NCBI GenBank assembly: GCA_028023455.1
Contig: JAQFVV010012544.1
Location: 2,374,396-2,438,395, forward strand
DNA from: Epiperipatus broadwayi
Taxonomy: Eukaryota; Onychophora; Udeonychophora; Euonychophora; Peripatidae
Direction of reading: 5' to 3'
DNA length: 64,000 nt
Shown here in pieces: positions 44,605 through 56,780 of the stretch (its first letter is position 1; every line of letters begins with the position of its first letter). The notes beneath the pieces were generated by a model that worked only from the letters and a program-made list of their open reading frames with translations, did not search any database and was not told the origin of the DNA. The position numbers and the translations under genes are program-made.

Positions 44605-45950
44605 AAAGTAGTAATCAATTATAATTCCATCATTACCTGGAGTTTTTCTCTTCTTCATAAATTTAATAGCATGTCTTACTTTTTCATTTAAAATCATTGA
44701 CAATTCAGAAGATATAGTAATTAAATGAGATACTTTTCCTTGTTCTTTATTGTTATATAATTCTTGTTAGAATTCTTCTACAAATTCATGATATCATCTC
44801 TCTTTTTAGTAATTGTTTCATCTTTTTTCCTTATTTCAGAAATAAATTTCCTACTAATTACAAGATGTTCTTTTACACTCTTGAGATTTTTATTCTTTTT
44901 TATAGCTTTCCTTTGTTAGTTCACAATTATACTTTCACTTTTTCACACCATTTTATAAAATTTGAGTTATTCAATCCTTCTTAATGCGTCATTTTTATAT
45001 TTTTTCATATTCTTTCTTTGCTTTATAAATTGTCTTGTCTCCAAAAAAAATTGCTGGTCAATTTCTCCTTTTTTGTAACAGCTATCTTTATTGCAGTTTT
45101 TAAAAGTATATCAGTTATCTTTGTATTGATTTTGTGCAAATCTGAATCATGTTCAAAATTTGTCAATATCTGAAAACATTTTGAAAGTTATAATTTAAAT
45201 TTATTGGGATGTTTCTGAAGATGAGGTATATGAACTGTGAATATTGTTTTTCTTAATAATTTTGTCTGCCTAGTTTTGTATTAACATGTATCTTTACATC
45301 TGAATAATTGATGATCACTTCCTTTGTTGAATTTATTAAAAACATTACAATATAATTCCAATTCTGCTATGTTTTTGTTTGAAGGCTTCCATTCCTTTTC
45401 TGTTTAACATTTTTTTCAAAAACAGAATTTATAATATAAAGTTGTTGTTGTTTTGTGCAAACTATATTTCCTCTTTCATTTCTATCACTATATATATACA
45501 TATAGCATTTTCATCTTTCAATTGTTTATCTATTCTAGTATTAATTTCAAAATGTTATTCTGTCTAATTAAGAGACTTTTGATATCCATATAAAAATATG
45601 CTATTTTGTCATCACAGTGAGGACTTGTTGGGGCATAAACCTGAATCATCTATCATTGATATCTGCTATTAAGATGAACAATGCTGTCTGACTAATACAT
45701 CATCAATTCCACAATGCATTCCATTTTATATAAATAGTAAATCCTATTCTACTTCTAATGTTTGTGCCTCTGTAGTACAGTGCATTCCACTTTTTAAATC
45801 ATCTCTTCATCTCCCATTTAATATGAAATAGTTCTTCTTCCAATTCTTGCAATCTTTCTTTATTTGAAAGTGATCTGCTGTTGTAGGAATTTTGTTAACT
45901 CAAAGGAGATTTTCTGATTCGTCTTGAAGATCTTAAAGGAACCGAGCAGG
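44605..45950 (-). mobile_element. RTE LINE fragment with endonuclease part
   Basis: On the minus strand this holds the endonuclease and linker that are absent from the 48462 copy. Near 45545-45640 the frame reads VQVYAPTSPHCDDKIAYFYM, the usual RTE endonuclease block before the GDxNA segment. The segment at 44605-45060 matches the linker of the younger copy (for example the complement of TTTTAGTAATTGTTTCATC). It ends at the GNDGII segment, so RT and 3' tail are missing. It directly abuts the gypsy integrase remnant. Frames are broken. Confidence 0.75.
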
Positions 45951-45959
45951 GCAAATTCC

Positions 45960-46245
45960 TAATGTTCACTCTGCCCGTACCTCTTTATGTATTTAAATGG
46001 TATTAAGGTCCTATATATGAGGGATCAGAATGGCTTACAGACAACATGGATATGACAACAAAATTAACAAAAAGGACTTTGAACATATCATCATCAGATT
46101 TTCAATGATATGTTTATAGTTGAAAAGTGGAGAAGATTGAAACCTGTCCATTAAAGTTTGAAGATTTGCTATCTTGCTATAATCTGAGCATTGATGATAT
46201 ATATGTGTGGGAGATAATGATCTGAACCATCTGATGAGTGCTGTA
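45960..46245 (+). repeat. Family Z fragment ending inside the hammerhead
   Basis: Matches the Z arm from GAGGGATCAGAATGGCTTAC through ATCATCAGATTTTCAATGAT and CCTGTCCATTAAAGTTTGAAG to CTGATGA (46231-46237) and stops after GTGCTG. It ends within a few bases of the same place in the ribozyme as the copy at 34780. Confidence 0.75.
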
Positions 46246-46837
46246 CTTTGTTTAAATTTAGTATTTCACTTTAATGTATAAATTAGCAGCATTCTATGTA
46301 ATTTAATGTATAACCTGTTTTATGCTAATACATTACAATATAAATGTACACACATCTGGAAAATGCTTTTAATCAATATTTCTTTGCCTCTCTATGATTG
46401 TGAAATGGAATCTTTGAATTTAATAATAAAACAAAATGATGAGATATGCAAAAGAATATGCAAATAATAGAATAAGAAATAAAGTCAAAGTCATAAATGA
46501 ATTAGAACAATTTATTTGAATATCAATAGAAGTAACTCTTCTTAAAATATTCAAATTGAAATGAGATTAAGAAATTTGGTAAACAAAAATTTAATATCAA
46601 CATTTATAAAAGAATATGGAAAGGCTTTTATGGTCTGTCTAATGATAATTTAGCAAACTCTAAGTGTTTACATTTGCTTTTAAAATATTGTCTTATAATT
46701 TATCAACTTCTGTAACCTTCTGATTATTTATCAAACACATAGGAGGTGTGTAATTAGAGAGATAACGACTTTAACCATTTGCTATACTCATACAATATTC
46801 ATTTTTTCTTCACTTTTATATATAATTCTTTTGCATA
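46246..46837. other. AT-rich stretch, nothing recognised
   Basis: No supported feature. Confidence 0.35.
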
Positions 46838-46972
46838 CCTATGTTCATATGCATAACAAAGTGGGTTTTTTTTATTTTTATATCAGAAAAATCACCAAAC
46901 ATGCATTCAGCACTATGATATAAAGATACAAAAAAAGCCGCTGCATTACGCATGTGAACATAGGTATGCAAA
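46838..46972. repeat. Foldback element, 135 bp
   Basis: AATTCTTTTGCATACCTATG at the left end is an exact inverted repeat of CATAGGTATGCAAAAGAATT at the right end, and pairing continues inward through TTCATATGC/GCATGTGAA and the T/A-rich segments. Confidence 0.85.
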
Positions 46973-47449
46973 AGAATTATAATTCTAAAATATATTTATT
47001 ATTCCTTTGAAGTAATTATTTTTGATACATTACTCAGTATGTATAATATAAAAAGCTGTGTCTCGGAATTACTTTAATAACCTGGTATTCTTTTGTCACA
47101 TTAGCGTTATGTTCATGGTTATCAAAATTATGACAATTCACGTTAAAGTAAGATTTTTTTCAAATCTGCTTTTTTTTTAATACTTTTAAAATTCTTTGTT
47201 TCATTCTAGTTTTTTTTTTATTTTTGTACAATAAACCATGTTTCTTTATTTTTTATTTCTAGCTTTTCCTTAAAAATCACTTCAACATCATCAGGACCAA
47301 ACCCATATCCATGAGGTTTTTTTTTTCATGATTAAAAAATTATGATTGATATATTGGTAAAATTACCTTTTACTTTTCTGAGCATAATCAAATATTGTAT
47401 TATTCCTATTCTTGAGTTCTCTTTAGTTTCACATAGTATATATATATAT
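46973..47449. other. AT-rich stretch, nothing recognised
   Basis: No supported feature. Confidence 0.35.
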
Positions 47450-47800
47450 ATCATTAAAAATCAGACAACACTTAGACAATCCCAATGTCAATAACAGTCA
47501 ACAATTTCAAATTGTTGTCAAGGCAACCTCCTTTTAACAATGAAGGTGAAATTTCACCTTTATTAATGGTCTAATATACTTATACAGACACTAAAGATTG
47601 CAACTTGACCATAGAGATTGAATTTATTGATACAAAGAAATTTAAATAAACCTCTTTAAACAGGTAAATATGACATAATCTGAATGTAGACTTTATTGTT
47701 AAAAGGTTGCCTTGACAACAGTCTGAAATTATTGATTGTTATTGATATTGGAGTGTCTAAGTGTTGTCTGGTTTTTAATGATTATTTACAAACCCATTTC
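47450..47800. mobile_element. Family V palindrome
   Basis: Outer ends ATTAAAAATCAGACAACACT and AGTGTTGTCTGGTTTTTAAT are inverted repeats. Inner arms pair through CAATGTCAATAACAGTCAAC and GTCAAGGCAACCTCCTTTTA with their complements near 47700-47745. The left part and centre match the direct copies at 12795-13325. Confidence 0.85.
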
Positions 47801-48461
47801 ACCTTGAGCATTATTACGCTTATTATATATATACGGGTAGCTTGATTTGCTACACTTCCTGCATATCTAACATTGGATTGGTTTATCTTATTTGCTTCAT
47901 ATTTGTATTATTAATGAACTTGTTCAAAGTCAAATCTGTTTTAAAACTATTAAATGTTTCTGTTCACATAACTCTAATTTTATTTCCATTACTTGGTATA
48001 TGTGATAATGACATCTCTCTTTTTTATACACATTATTTATTTCAAAGTGATTTATAAATCTATATACATCACTTTTATTGAAAGCAGGCATTACTGTATC
48101 AAAAATATGAATTTTCATATTCTTTATTTTATTAGATTCAGTCTTACATAAACAATTATTTTGTTGCAGAAACATTTTAAAACCCACATATATTTATGCA
48201 ACTTTGACACTTAATATTTCACATTATCACAATCCTTAACACTAGATGGTTTGATTGTTACTTTTCAAGGCATTATTGCTTTGCTTCACTTTTAAAATTA
48301 AATAATAAATTTCCAACAGCTTCAAGTCCAATTTAATCTGTTTTGTTTTGTTTTTAATTTTTTAAATATATTAATACCTGTAGTATGTTCTGAAAAATGT
48401 TATCCATATATTGCACCTAGTGTCTTTAAATTTCATATATAATAATGGAGGTTCAGTTTAT
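47801..48461. other. AT-rich stretch, nothing recognised
   Basis: Short frames on both strands overlap (47842-48057, 47930-48187) without any motif. No supported feature. Confidence 0.35.
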
Positions 48462-50520
48462 TATCATCATCATCATCATCAACCATTATCAATCCACTGC
48501 AGGATGAAGGTCTCTCCAAGTTTAATCCATCTTCTCCGATCTTTAGCTTCTCTTCTCCACAACACCCCTGCACATTTTCTTATTTCATCCATCCATCTCA
48601 CATGTGGTCTCTTTCTGGGTCTTTTACAATCTCTTGGAATCCAGTTTAAAATTTCAATTATCCATCTATTATCATCTCTTCTAGCAATATGTCCAGCTCA
48701 ACTCCATTTCAATCTTTTAATTTTTTCAATAAGGTCAGTAACACCTGTTTGTTGTCTTACCGATACATTGTGTTTTCGATCTCTTCTTGTTACTCCCAAC
48801 ATACATCTCTCCATACTCCTTTGAGTGGTCTGAAGTCTCTGTATTGCTCTTCTATTAAGTGTCCAAGTCTCAGATCCATAAGTAAGAACTGGTAAAACAC
48901 ATTTGTTAAAAACCATCCTTTTCAAACACATAGGCATATTTCCTTTTAGTATCAAGTTATTTCTACCAAAAGCACTCCAACCAAGTTTAATTCTATGATT
49001 AACTTCCTCCATTATGTTTCCATCTGTACTAATAATCTGACCAAGGTATTTGTAACTGTTAACTTCTTCTAATTCTTCATAATCAATCTTTATTTTTATA
49101 TTTTGAACAAATCGATTAAACATTACTTTAGTCTTTTTAACATTTATCTTTAGTCCTACTTTTCTACTTTTATCTGCTAACTCCTGCAACATTTCCTGCA
49201 GCTCTGAAGCATTATTTGCAAAAACAACTACATCATCTGTGAAATCTAAATGACTTAAATACTCTCCATTTACTTTCACTCCTTTAGTTTTCCATTTTAA
49301 TCCACAAAATACTTCTTGCAGCACTGCTGTAAAGAGTTTTGGAGATATGGAGTCACCTTGTCTTACACCTTTCTCAATGTTGATTTTTCCAGTATCATTA
49401 TGTAATCTAATTGTTGCTGTTGCATTTTTATAAATATTCTTTAAAATATGACAATATCCTGGATCTATACCTTGATGATCCAATGCTTTAATCACTGAAA
49501 AAATGTGTATAGAATCGAATGCCTTTTCATAATCTACAAATCCAATACATAATGACAACTCATATTCATTTGTCCTTTCTATGACTTCTCTCAATACCTG
49601 GATATGATCTATTGTACTAAAATCATTTTTAAATCCAGCTTGTTCTATTGGTTGGTGGAAATCCAAAGTTCTCTGTAGATGAGTTGTAATTATCTTGGTA
49701 AAAATTTTATATAAAACTGATAAAAGGCTGATAGATCTGTAATTTCTAATATCTTTTTTATCACCTTTTTTAAATATTAATATTATTACTGCATTCTTCC
49801 AATCTTCCAGTACATCTTTATCATTTAGACATTTGGTATATAACTTTGCTAAAATTGTTTCTATTTCTTCACCTGCTTCTTTTAATATATCAATTATAAT
49901 TCCATCATTTCCTGGAGCCTTTCCTTTCTTCATTCACTTAATTGCATGTCTCACTTCTTCATTTAAAATTCTGGGCAATTCGGAAGATGTAATAGATATA
50001 GGAGGTACTTGTTCTTTATTACTATATAATTCTTGATAAAAATCTTCTACCAATTTCATGATGTCATCTCTCTTTTTAGTAATAATTCCATCTTTTTTTC
50101 TTATTGCAGATATAAATTTCCTACCAATACCAAAATGTTGTTTAACATTTTTGAGACTTTTATTTTCTTCTACAACTTTCCTTGCTATTTCACAGTTATA
50201 CTTTCTTATATCATTTTCAACTCTTTTCCGTACCATTTTACAAAATTCGAGATATTCAATTCTTTTTAATATATCATTTTTGTATATCTTCATATTCCTT
50301 CTTTTCTTCATAAATTCTCTAGTCTCAGTAGAAATTTTATTAGTCAATTGCTGCTTTTTTCTACCAGCTATGTTTGTTGCAGTTATACATGCACATATAT
50401 TGTTATCAAGGATCTCATGGCAGTGTCTAGAACATCTGCCCGTCATATTCCACAATTTTGGGTTAGAATCAAAATAAAACTTGAAAACTTTGCCAGATTT
50501 CAATTTTACTTTTAGATAGT
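48462..50520 (-). mobile_element. RTE-clade LINE, 5'-truncated, youngest copy
   Basis: A plus-strand (CATCAT)n tail at 48464-48480 followed by CAACCATTATCAATCCACTG marks the 3' end of a minus-strand RTE. Coding sequence runs from about 48500 to 50503 in one frame, with two nonsense changes. The endonuclease is missing, so the copy is truncated at its 5' end near 50510. This matches the HmRTE-e01-like group of animal RTE elements in its 3' tail and RT style. Six other fragments in the window belong to the same or a close family. Confidence 0.93.
48500..50503 (-). pseudogene. RTE reverse transcriptase with two in-frame stops
   Basis: The first segment (50503 to 49937) is the basic linker, ending RILNEEVRHAIK. 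A TGA (49934-49936) then stands where other members have Trp, and the frame resumes as MKKGKAPGNDGI. RT blocks follow: [27 protein letters not shown] (first catalytic Asp), GVRQGDSISPKLF, LDFTDDVVVFA (the usual FADD reads FTDD, Asp pair kept), SYKYLGQIISTDG and LTYGSETWTL. A second TGA (48698-48700), again in place of Trp (TGG), interrupts ...RLKWS/AGHIARR. The remainder continues to about 48500. The changes are consistent with single G-to-A mutations, so the copy decayed recently. Confidence 0.92.
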
Positions 50521-52044
50521 CAAGTCAGCTTCCCATCCAGCAATTATTGATAAATGATTAGTTAGCTATTTTTATCTAGAAAATAAATCTCAAAACTCCA
50601 GAATCTGAAAATTGGTAAGTCTGAGAATAATCCCTTATTTTTCATTGTTATTCCATGAGAAGATATATTCCAGAAGACTACATCTATCAATTGGCTATTT
50701 AAAGGTTGCCAACTAATAACTTTGAATATCACAGGTATGAGCCTAAAACAATTTTTATTACCAAAATATATATATACAGATATAAGTTAATTCATAAATG
50801 GGATCTGATTAGTAGTAGCTTGGTCAAGTTTGTATTGTTTTCTTTCAGCTAGAATAACTGGTCTTATCAGGTGCTACATATCAATACACCTTGGCTGTGA
50901 ATTTAACTTCATTTATATAACGGAGATCTAATTAACTTACATCTACTAACCCATTATAAATATTAAATTTAAATATTTATATACATTGTTTATATATTTT
51001 TTTAATTTTTTTCATATGAAATGGGTTTAAACATGCATTTTCTTTTTGATAGATGGCAGCACATTACAACATTGTATTATTTTTCTCCAGTGAAGCATTA
51101 CTTTTGAACAGTATAAAAAATTATAGAAGATAGAAAATAAAAAGATCTATTTGGAATTAATGTCCGCTTGTTGAATATTGGGGGGGGGGGGGTCATCCCG
51201 ATAAAGTTTTTGGATTATTTTATAATTTCTAGTTAATCTAAGTTTCACAATTAAGTTACTAAACAAATTTAAATGTGTATGTGTGTAAATATAGTAATTT
51301 ATTATTAAAAACATAGAACTTATTTTTTTAAAAAATGATTTGGGATGAAAATCGGAAGGATGCATTAATTTTTATTATAAAATGTGAAATTGAGTTAGTG
51401 TATTTTAAATTATAGGCATTTGTAAGCATTTCAAATTTCATTATAATTTTGCATTTAATTTTGATTTTTTTTTTTTATAATGAGAAAATAGATCATAATT
51501 TATAGCGCTCATAGATGTTTAAAAACTCGTGAATTTGTGCCGTAATACAACCCTATTAATTTTTATGAACAATTACTTAACATTTATTGAATTGGAAAAT
51601 ACTTTGCATTTTAATATTTATTCATCAATAGTACCCTAAAAGGATGGAAAGCTCTCCAATTTTCACCACTTAGCAATCAGTAAGTCTGTAAAAAATGCTT
51701 TTTCATTTATGGAAAGCTGTTTGAAAAGTCTTTATCTCACAAAAGGATATTTAATGATTGTTTTACTTTATGAGATTTCTGGAGGCAATTGGAAAAAAAT
51801 TTAAGCTTGCTTGGAAAATCCTCAACTGCAGAAAAAAATATTCCATTTCCTACACCAGCTTTGAATCCCTAATTATGAATATAGACAGTTATTATAGTAA
51901 TTATATTTTCATAAATTTTTTGCTTTTTAAAGAGATGCAATTTGTTCATTAATGTAATTCTTACAAATATTTTAAGAAAAGTAATAATTTGTATATGAAG
52001 TAGATTATCTGATTTTCAAAATTTTAATTCCAAGTGTCAAGCAT
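50521..52044. other. AT-rich stretch with a G13 run
   Basis: A run of 13 G lies at 51180-51192. No gene, RNA or shared repeat is recognised. Confidence 0.4.
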
Positions 52045-52125
52045 TGGTGGTCGAGTGGTCAGCACAGCTGCCTTGCAAGCAGTTTTCCTGGGTTGCTTTC
52101 CGGCCGGCGCTATGACACATGGAAA
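52045..52125 (+). repeat. tRNA-derived SINE head, family T
   Basis: A-box-like TGGTCGAGTGGTCAGCAC and a B-box-like GGTTGCTTTCC, followed by CGGCCGGCGCTATGACACAT, the same 3' signature as the copy at 22721. It is GC-rich within AT-rich flanks. A TAT/CTT-rich body follows (to about 52190). Confidence 0.7.
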
Positions 52126-53750
52126 AAAAGTATTATCACTTTTTATCTCGTCTTATGAAGAGTAGTTTGTACTCTGAAAATTTATAATGATAATTATTGA
52201 TGAATTAGAAAGTATAACTTTGGCTATAATTATATCTAGTGAATTCAATAAATGGATTTGATATCCTGAGTTCATGAAATGTTTTATTTGACTTCGATTT
52301 AATTTGTAATAGCAAAATATAACAATTTTCATTTAAATATCCTTTTAGACATTATAACCAATATATATATACAAAAAATAAGAAAATATTAATTCAATAG
52401 TAACCTAAAATATATACATATTCATTACAATAAACATAAGTCCCATAAAACATGATTGAAAAACGGTGCATGTCAAATTAATGTTTCTATTTCTTAATTA
52501 AATATCATACCCAAATGAAGATCAACGTGTGTGTGTGTTGCAATATAAAACTGTTGTGATCAAAAATTTGCATTATCAAAGTTTAAATATAATTAATAAG
52601 ATTTTTTTATTAGCATAGAAATTTAAACAGCTTTGAATAAATACATAATTAAAGGATACCATAAACTGCATTTAAAAAGTTCATTATGAAAACATTATCT
52701 CAATACAGTTTCATTGTCTACTTGGGAATTCAAGCTCTTTAGTGACATCACTTGGATTACAATCTTTTTAAATAAATTACATGTTTAAATTAAACAACTC
52801 TCATCATACTTAGTCAACTTCCAATATGTTGATTGTATATCCAAAACCTGGCCAACCTTTTCAAAGTTTTTCTGTTCATTTTTTAAATCTTTGAATGCTG
52901 GTATTTTTTATCTTCTTAAGACTATCAATCAACTTTTTCTTTTTATGCTTCTCCTTCTTTTAACTATACATTCCCTTTTGGTAAAAATTTCAGAATTCCT
53001 CTACCTCTAAATATATAGCAATAATTTTCCATATTACAATTTCATTAATAAGATTTCCCCCCCCCCCCAATAACTCTTTCAGCACTTTTATATTGCTAAT
53101 TTTACCCTTCAAATATATTTTTTCCAATTTTTTTCCCAAATCAATATTTCTAAACCTACAATTTTTTTTTTTTTTCTGAATGTTCAAGTCTTTAAATCAT
53201 ATACAGTTACACTCTAAATATGAAAAAAAATTCACCAAAGCTCTTTTAAAATCCAACTTTAATTAACCTCCAGAAAGAGTTTCTACTTAAAGGTTAGCTC
53301 AGCCATTATAATTTTTCACTCTCCTTCTTTTAAAAAAACAAAGGTTTTCTTTTTATATCAAAATTGTCAGCAAATATGTAAAGTTAGTTAGAATAATCAA
53401 TGATGCAATGTTCATTTTAAACACATGAAAGGTGCGTGTGTGTAAAATATTTAGCAGGAAGTGTCCAAGTGTTAAAAACAATAAGTAGTGGAATCATTAT
53501 TAGAGTTCTAAGTTAAACTAGATATTTATTTGAAATTCAACTGAGTTTATTTGTATGCAAATTAGTCCTTGTTTTAATTACTGTGAATTAGATTTTAAAT
53601 GTGTTGAATTTATGATGTAAATACAATTATAGTTAAAATATATTTCATCTTGTAATTTGAAGTCAGATTCAAGAGGACCCATCTCATATAATTAGATTGA
53701 GTTATTATTAAGTTCAAGAATATTGAATTCAAAAAGGCCATCCTATAATT
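52126..53750. other. AT-rich stretch with a C12 run
   Basis: Contains C12 at 53057-53068. A minus-strand frame at 52990-53187 spans that run (giving poly-Gly) and is probably not a gene. Nothing else is recognised. Confidence 0.35.
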
Positions 53751-53761
53751 AAGTTGCTATT

Positions 53762-53974
53762 AAAACAGGCAAAACTCTCCATACAGTAGTGCCACTCAGT
53801 GCCAACCAGAGTAATCAATGGATGCTAGAAGGCTTGTGCATAAAATCCCTATCAAGCCTTCTGGCATCCATTGATTACTCTGGTTGGCACTGAGTGGCAC
53901 TACTGTATGGAGAGTTTTGCTGTTTTACTAACAGTAATGTAGCTAGCATAAGAAATAGTGATCATGTGATGTTC
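53762..53974. mobile_element. Short family X palindrome
   Basis: Arms of about 85 bp: AACAGGCAAAACTCTCCATA to the complement GAGAGTTTTGCTGTT, meeting at CCCTATCAAGCC. A one-sided tail ends GATCATGTGATGTTC. Flanks AAGTTGCTATT (53751-53761) and AAGTTGTTATT (53975-53985) are an 11 bp duplication with one difference. Confidence 0.85.
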
Positions 53975-53990
53975 AAGTTGTTATTGTTAA

Positions 53991-55112
53991 ATTTAAATTC
54001 AGATCTTAGTTGGCTACTCTCTAGAATTGTCATTGTAAGAAAGGTGTATTGATTATAATAATCCCATTCTAGATACACGTGTGACAAGGCTATGAAGCTA
54101 ATAATGTGAATAAATGTACTGTATTTGTGAACCAATCTATCAGAGTGTATTAAAGATCAGGGATTCACTCTATGGAAAGTATGCTTGATCGTATCAATCT
54201 GATTAGTATTATAAAATGTAACTGAAGAATTAATGTGTGAAAATTAAACAAATTAAACTTTGGTCATTACAAATAATGATCACTTTATTTCCCAGTGTGT
54301 ATGAGAACTAAAAAGATAATCAAATTATAAAGAAAAGTTTTTATAAATATTTATAATATAGTCAGTTAGTAATATAAATATGTTTAGAATAAAGAACATA
54401 TCTTGGTTGATAGTTGTGATACTTTGTAAATAAATCATTGTTTTGTTATTTGTTTACATAGTGTGCAATAACTTCTTTAAATGTAATATTGTCAGATCTA
54501 TATATCAAGTCCATGTTCATTTCATCAGGAGTGGTTTGGCCATGTAGTTCACTGCTTGAATTCAACTAGACTATTTATAGATTCTTACTAGCAAATGCTG
54601 ATTTTTTTAACAAAATATTTGCTTCTTCCTTTAATCAATCAATTAAATAATATGCACACACTTTTTACATAATAAAATATAGTTTGTTAGAATTAATGTA
54701 TTCTAAAAGGTCATAAGATAAACCTTAAAATGATTTATATATTAGCACAACTAGTCTAACTAATAAACAGTTTTTTTTTTGTTTTTTTAACTTGCCTATC
54801 AAAGTTTTGTAGCCAGAAATCTCTAACAGCATTGTAAAGGGTTTTATGGGAGCTAGTAGTTCCCTCACAATAGCTTGCATTATTTTATTCCATTTATAAT
54901 CGTATTTCTTTCTTTAGAAATTTTAAGATTATAAACTGCCACCCAATAGCAAATAGTGGCCAGACTTCACATACTTGATGAATTGGAAGAAGATCTGAAT
55001 ATATGTAGAGTGTGAGATGTCTGGGTTATTATTTAATATATGATGGTGATTTATGATGTTGACATTTTTATATGCAATAGAGTGTTCTAAAATTTATGTG
55101 CTGTTGGATTGC

Positions 55113-55144
<32 letters not shown>

Positions 55145-55320
55145 ACAATAAATTATACAGAATCAAACATTAAGAATAAACAACATTAGTTTATCTAAAT
55201 GATGTCCATTTATTAAAAATGTGCTTATAAGCAATAAATATTCTTAACTGATTTTTTTGCAGATTTGTCTTGAAATTATTACAAATGTTTAAACCCTGAT
55301 AAATATCCAGCGGTGTACTT
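53991..55320. other. AT-rich stretch; TA/TG microsatellite
   Basis: A (TA)n(TG)n run lies at 55110-55145. Nothing else is recognised. Confidence 0.4.
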
Positions 55321-55440
55321 TAGTATTCATTAAAAGTATAGGGGATTTGAACTCAGATTTTCAAGCACCCTTCAACCATCCACACTATCTCATACAACTG
55401 AAACATATGACCACACACATGTAGAAAAGATTAACCATCA

Positions 55441-55483
55441 CCAATATACGTATTTCATGCTAAACCAGCACTATCAGTTGGTC
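55441..55483 (-). ncRNA. Hammerhead motif, family Z left arm, core deleted
   Basis: Minus strand: CCAA, CTGATA followed directly by GTGCT (the GA of CTGATGA is deleted; 55472-55477), stem II hairpin, GAAA (55453-55456), AUA/UAU stem III with CG loop, then TTGG. Predicted inactive. Confidence 0.65.
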
Positions 55484-56010
55484 CAGATTATCATCTCCCA
55501 CACATATATAGAATCAATGCTCCGTTTATATTAAGATAGCAAATCTTCATTCTTTAATGGACAGGCTTCAATCCACTGCAACCTCCAACTTTTCAGCCAT
55601 CCATATCATTAAAAATCTGATGATGAAAACTCAAATCCCATGCTGATGCTAATATTATTGCCATGTCCATGTTGACCTGAAGTCACTCTGACCCCTCATG
55701 TATAAGATAGTATCCATTAAATACATATAAGAGGGATGGACAGAATACAAGCTTGATATGTAAATATTTGTATTTAATGGAAACTATCCTATACATGAGG
55801 GGTCAGAGTGACTTCAGGTCAACATGGGCATGGCAATAATATTAGCATCAGCATGGGATTTGAGTTTTCATCATCAGATTTTTAAAGATATGGATGGCTG
55901 AAAAGTTGGAGGTTGCAGTGGATTGAAGCCTGTCCATTAAAGAATGAAGATTTGCTATCTTAATATAAACGGAGCATTGATTCTATATATGTGTGGGAGA
56001 TGATAATCTG

Positions 56011-56054
56011 GACCAACTGATAGTGCTGGTTTAGCATGAAATACGTATATTGGT
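56011..56054 (+). ncRNA. Hammerhead motif, family Z right arm, core deleted
   Basis: Plus strand: CCAA, CTGATA (56017-56022, same GA deletion as the left arm), stem II GTGCT-GGTTT-AGCAT (56023-56037), GAAA (56038-56041), TACGTATA and TTGG (56050-56053). Predicted inactive. Confidence 0.65.
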
Positions 56055-56394
56055 GATTGTTAATCTTTTCTACATGTGTGTGGTCATATGTTTCAGTTGT
56101 ATGAGATAGTGTGGATAGTTGAAGGGTGCTTGAAAATCTGAGTTCAAATCCTCTATACTTACAATTAAGCTCCCAGATTTGTGAAGAGTGCCTGGTTTTC
56201 AAATATTCATTAAAAATAAATTCATCATTTTGTAAATTACTTTTAAAAAAATAAATGTTTAATCAATCAAGTATAAACTAACCATTTAGACAATTATATT
56301 CTAAGATTTTACATCATTCCATTCAGATATAACTTTTCATGTTTAAATTTCGGGACAATTGACATTCACACACACACTTCTACATATATATAAA

Positions 56395-56530
56395 TCACTA
56401 AACATCACATGATCATCATTTCTCATGCTTGCTCAAGCTGTTAAAACAGGCAAAACTTCGTGCATTCATTGATTACTCTGGCTTGCACTGAGTGGCACTA
56501 CTGTATAGAGAGCTTTACTTGTTTTACCAT
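56395..56530. mobile_element. Family X fragment
   Basis: Starts with the X tail AACATCACATGATCATC, passes AACAGGCAAAACTTC and joins directly to the opposite arm (CATTGATTACTCTGGCTTGC...). The central part and most of one arm are deleted. Confidence 0.75.
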
Positions 56531-56596
56531 ATATATATATCAATAAACATATGTGCTGTTATCTAATATAGATGAAACATTTTTTTAAATAAATAA

Positions 56597-56780
56597 CCTA
56601 TTGCTAGACAAAGTCATTGCCAATAGCATCCCATAGGGAAATGATAAAAAGAAGGCAGTACTCATTGGTCTTTCTAATTAATTGTCAGGTGGTGAAAATT
56701 AATAGTTTTACATCTTTGTTTTACTTTTAGCTAAGAACAGCTAGATATTCATTTACTAATCAATGATAAATGATTAGCTT
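56597..56780. repeat. Interspersed repeat shared with 62205-62345
   Basis: CAAAGTCATTGCCAATAGCATCCCATAGGGAAA and later TCAGGTGGTGAAAATTAATA-type blocks (each under 20 bases when aligned) recur near 62220-62320. It is an old non-coding repeat of unknown class. Confidence 0.5.

Larger units (their letters stand above)
55339..56203. mobile_element. Family Z palindrome, 865 bp, with 15 bp target duplication
   Basis: Arms of about 386 bp (55339-55724 and 55769-56160) are close reverse complements around a 44 bp spacer. From outside in, each arm has a tRNA-like end (GAGTTCAAATCC), the hammerhead segment, a conserved GAAGATTTGCTATCTTAATA block and a GAGTGACTTCAGGTCAACAT block. Flanks TATTCATTAAAAGTA (55324-55338) and TATTCATTAAAAATA (56204-56218) form a 15 bp target duplication with one difference. 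Outside the right arm a short tail (56165-56203) is present only on one side. No ORF is present; the minus-strand 80-codon frame at 55960-56202 is a repeat artefact. Confidence 0.88.

Noticed and set aside
55960-56202. 80-codon minus-strand open frame (similar frame at 13638-13901)
   Set aside because: Both lie within family Z repeats and include the tRNA-like and hammerhead segments; they are repeat artefacts.
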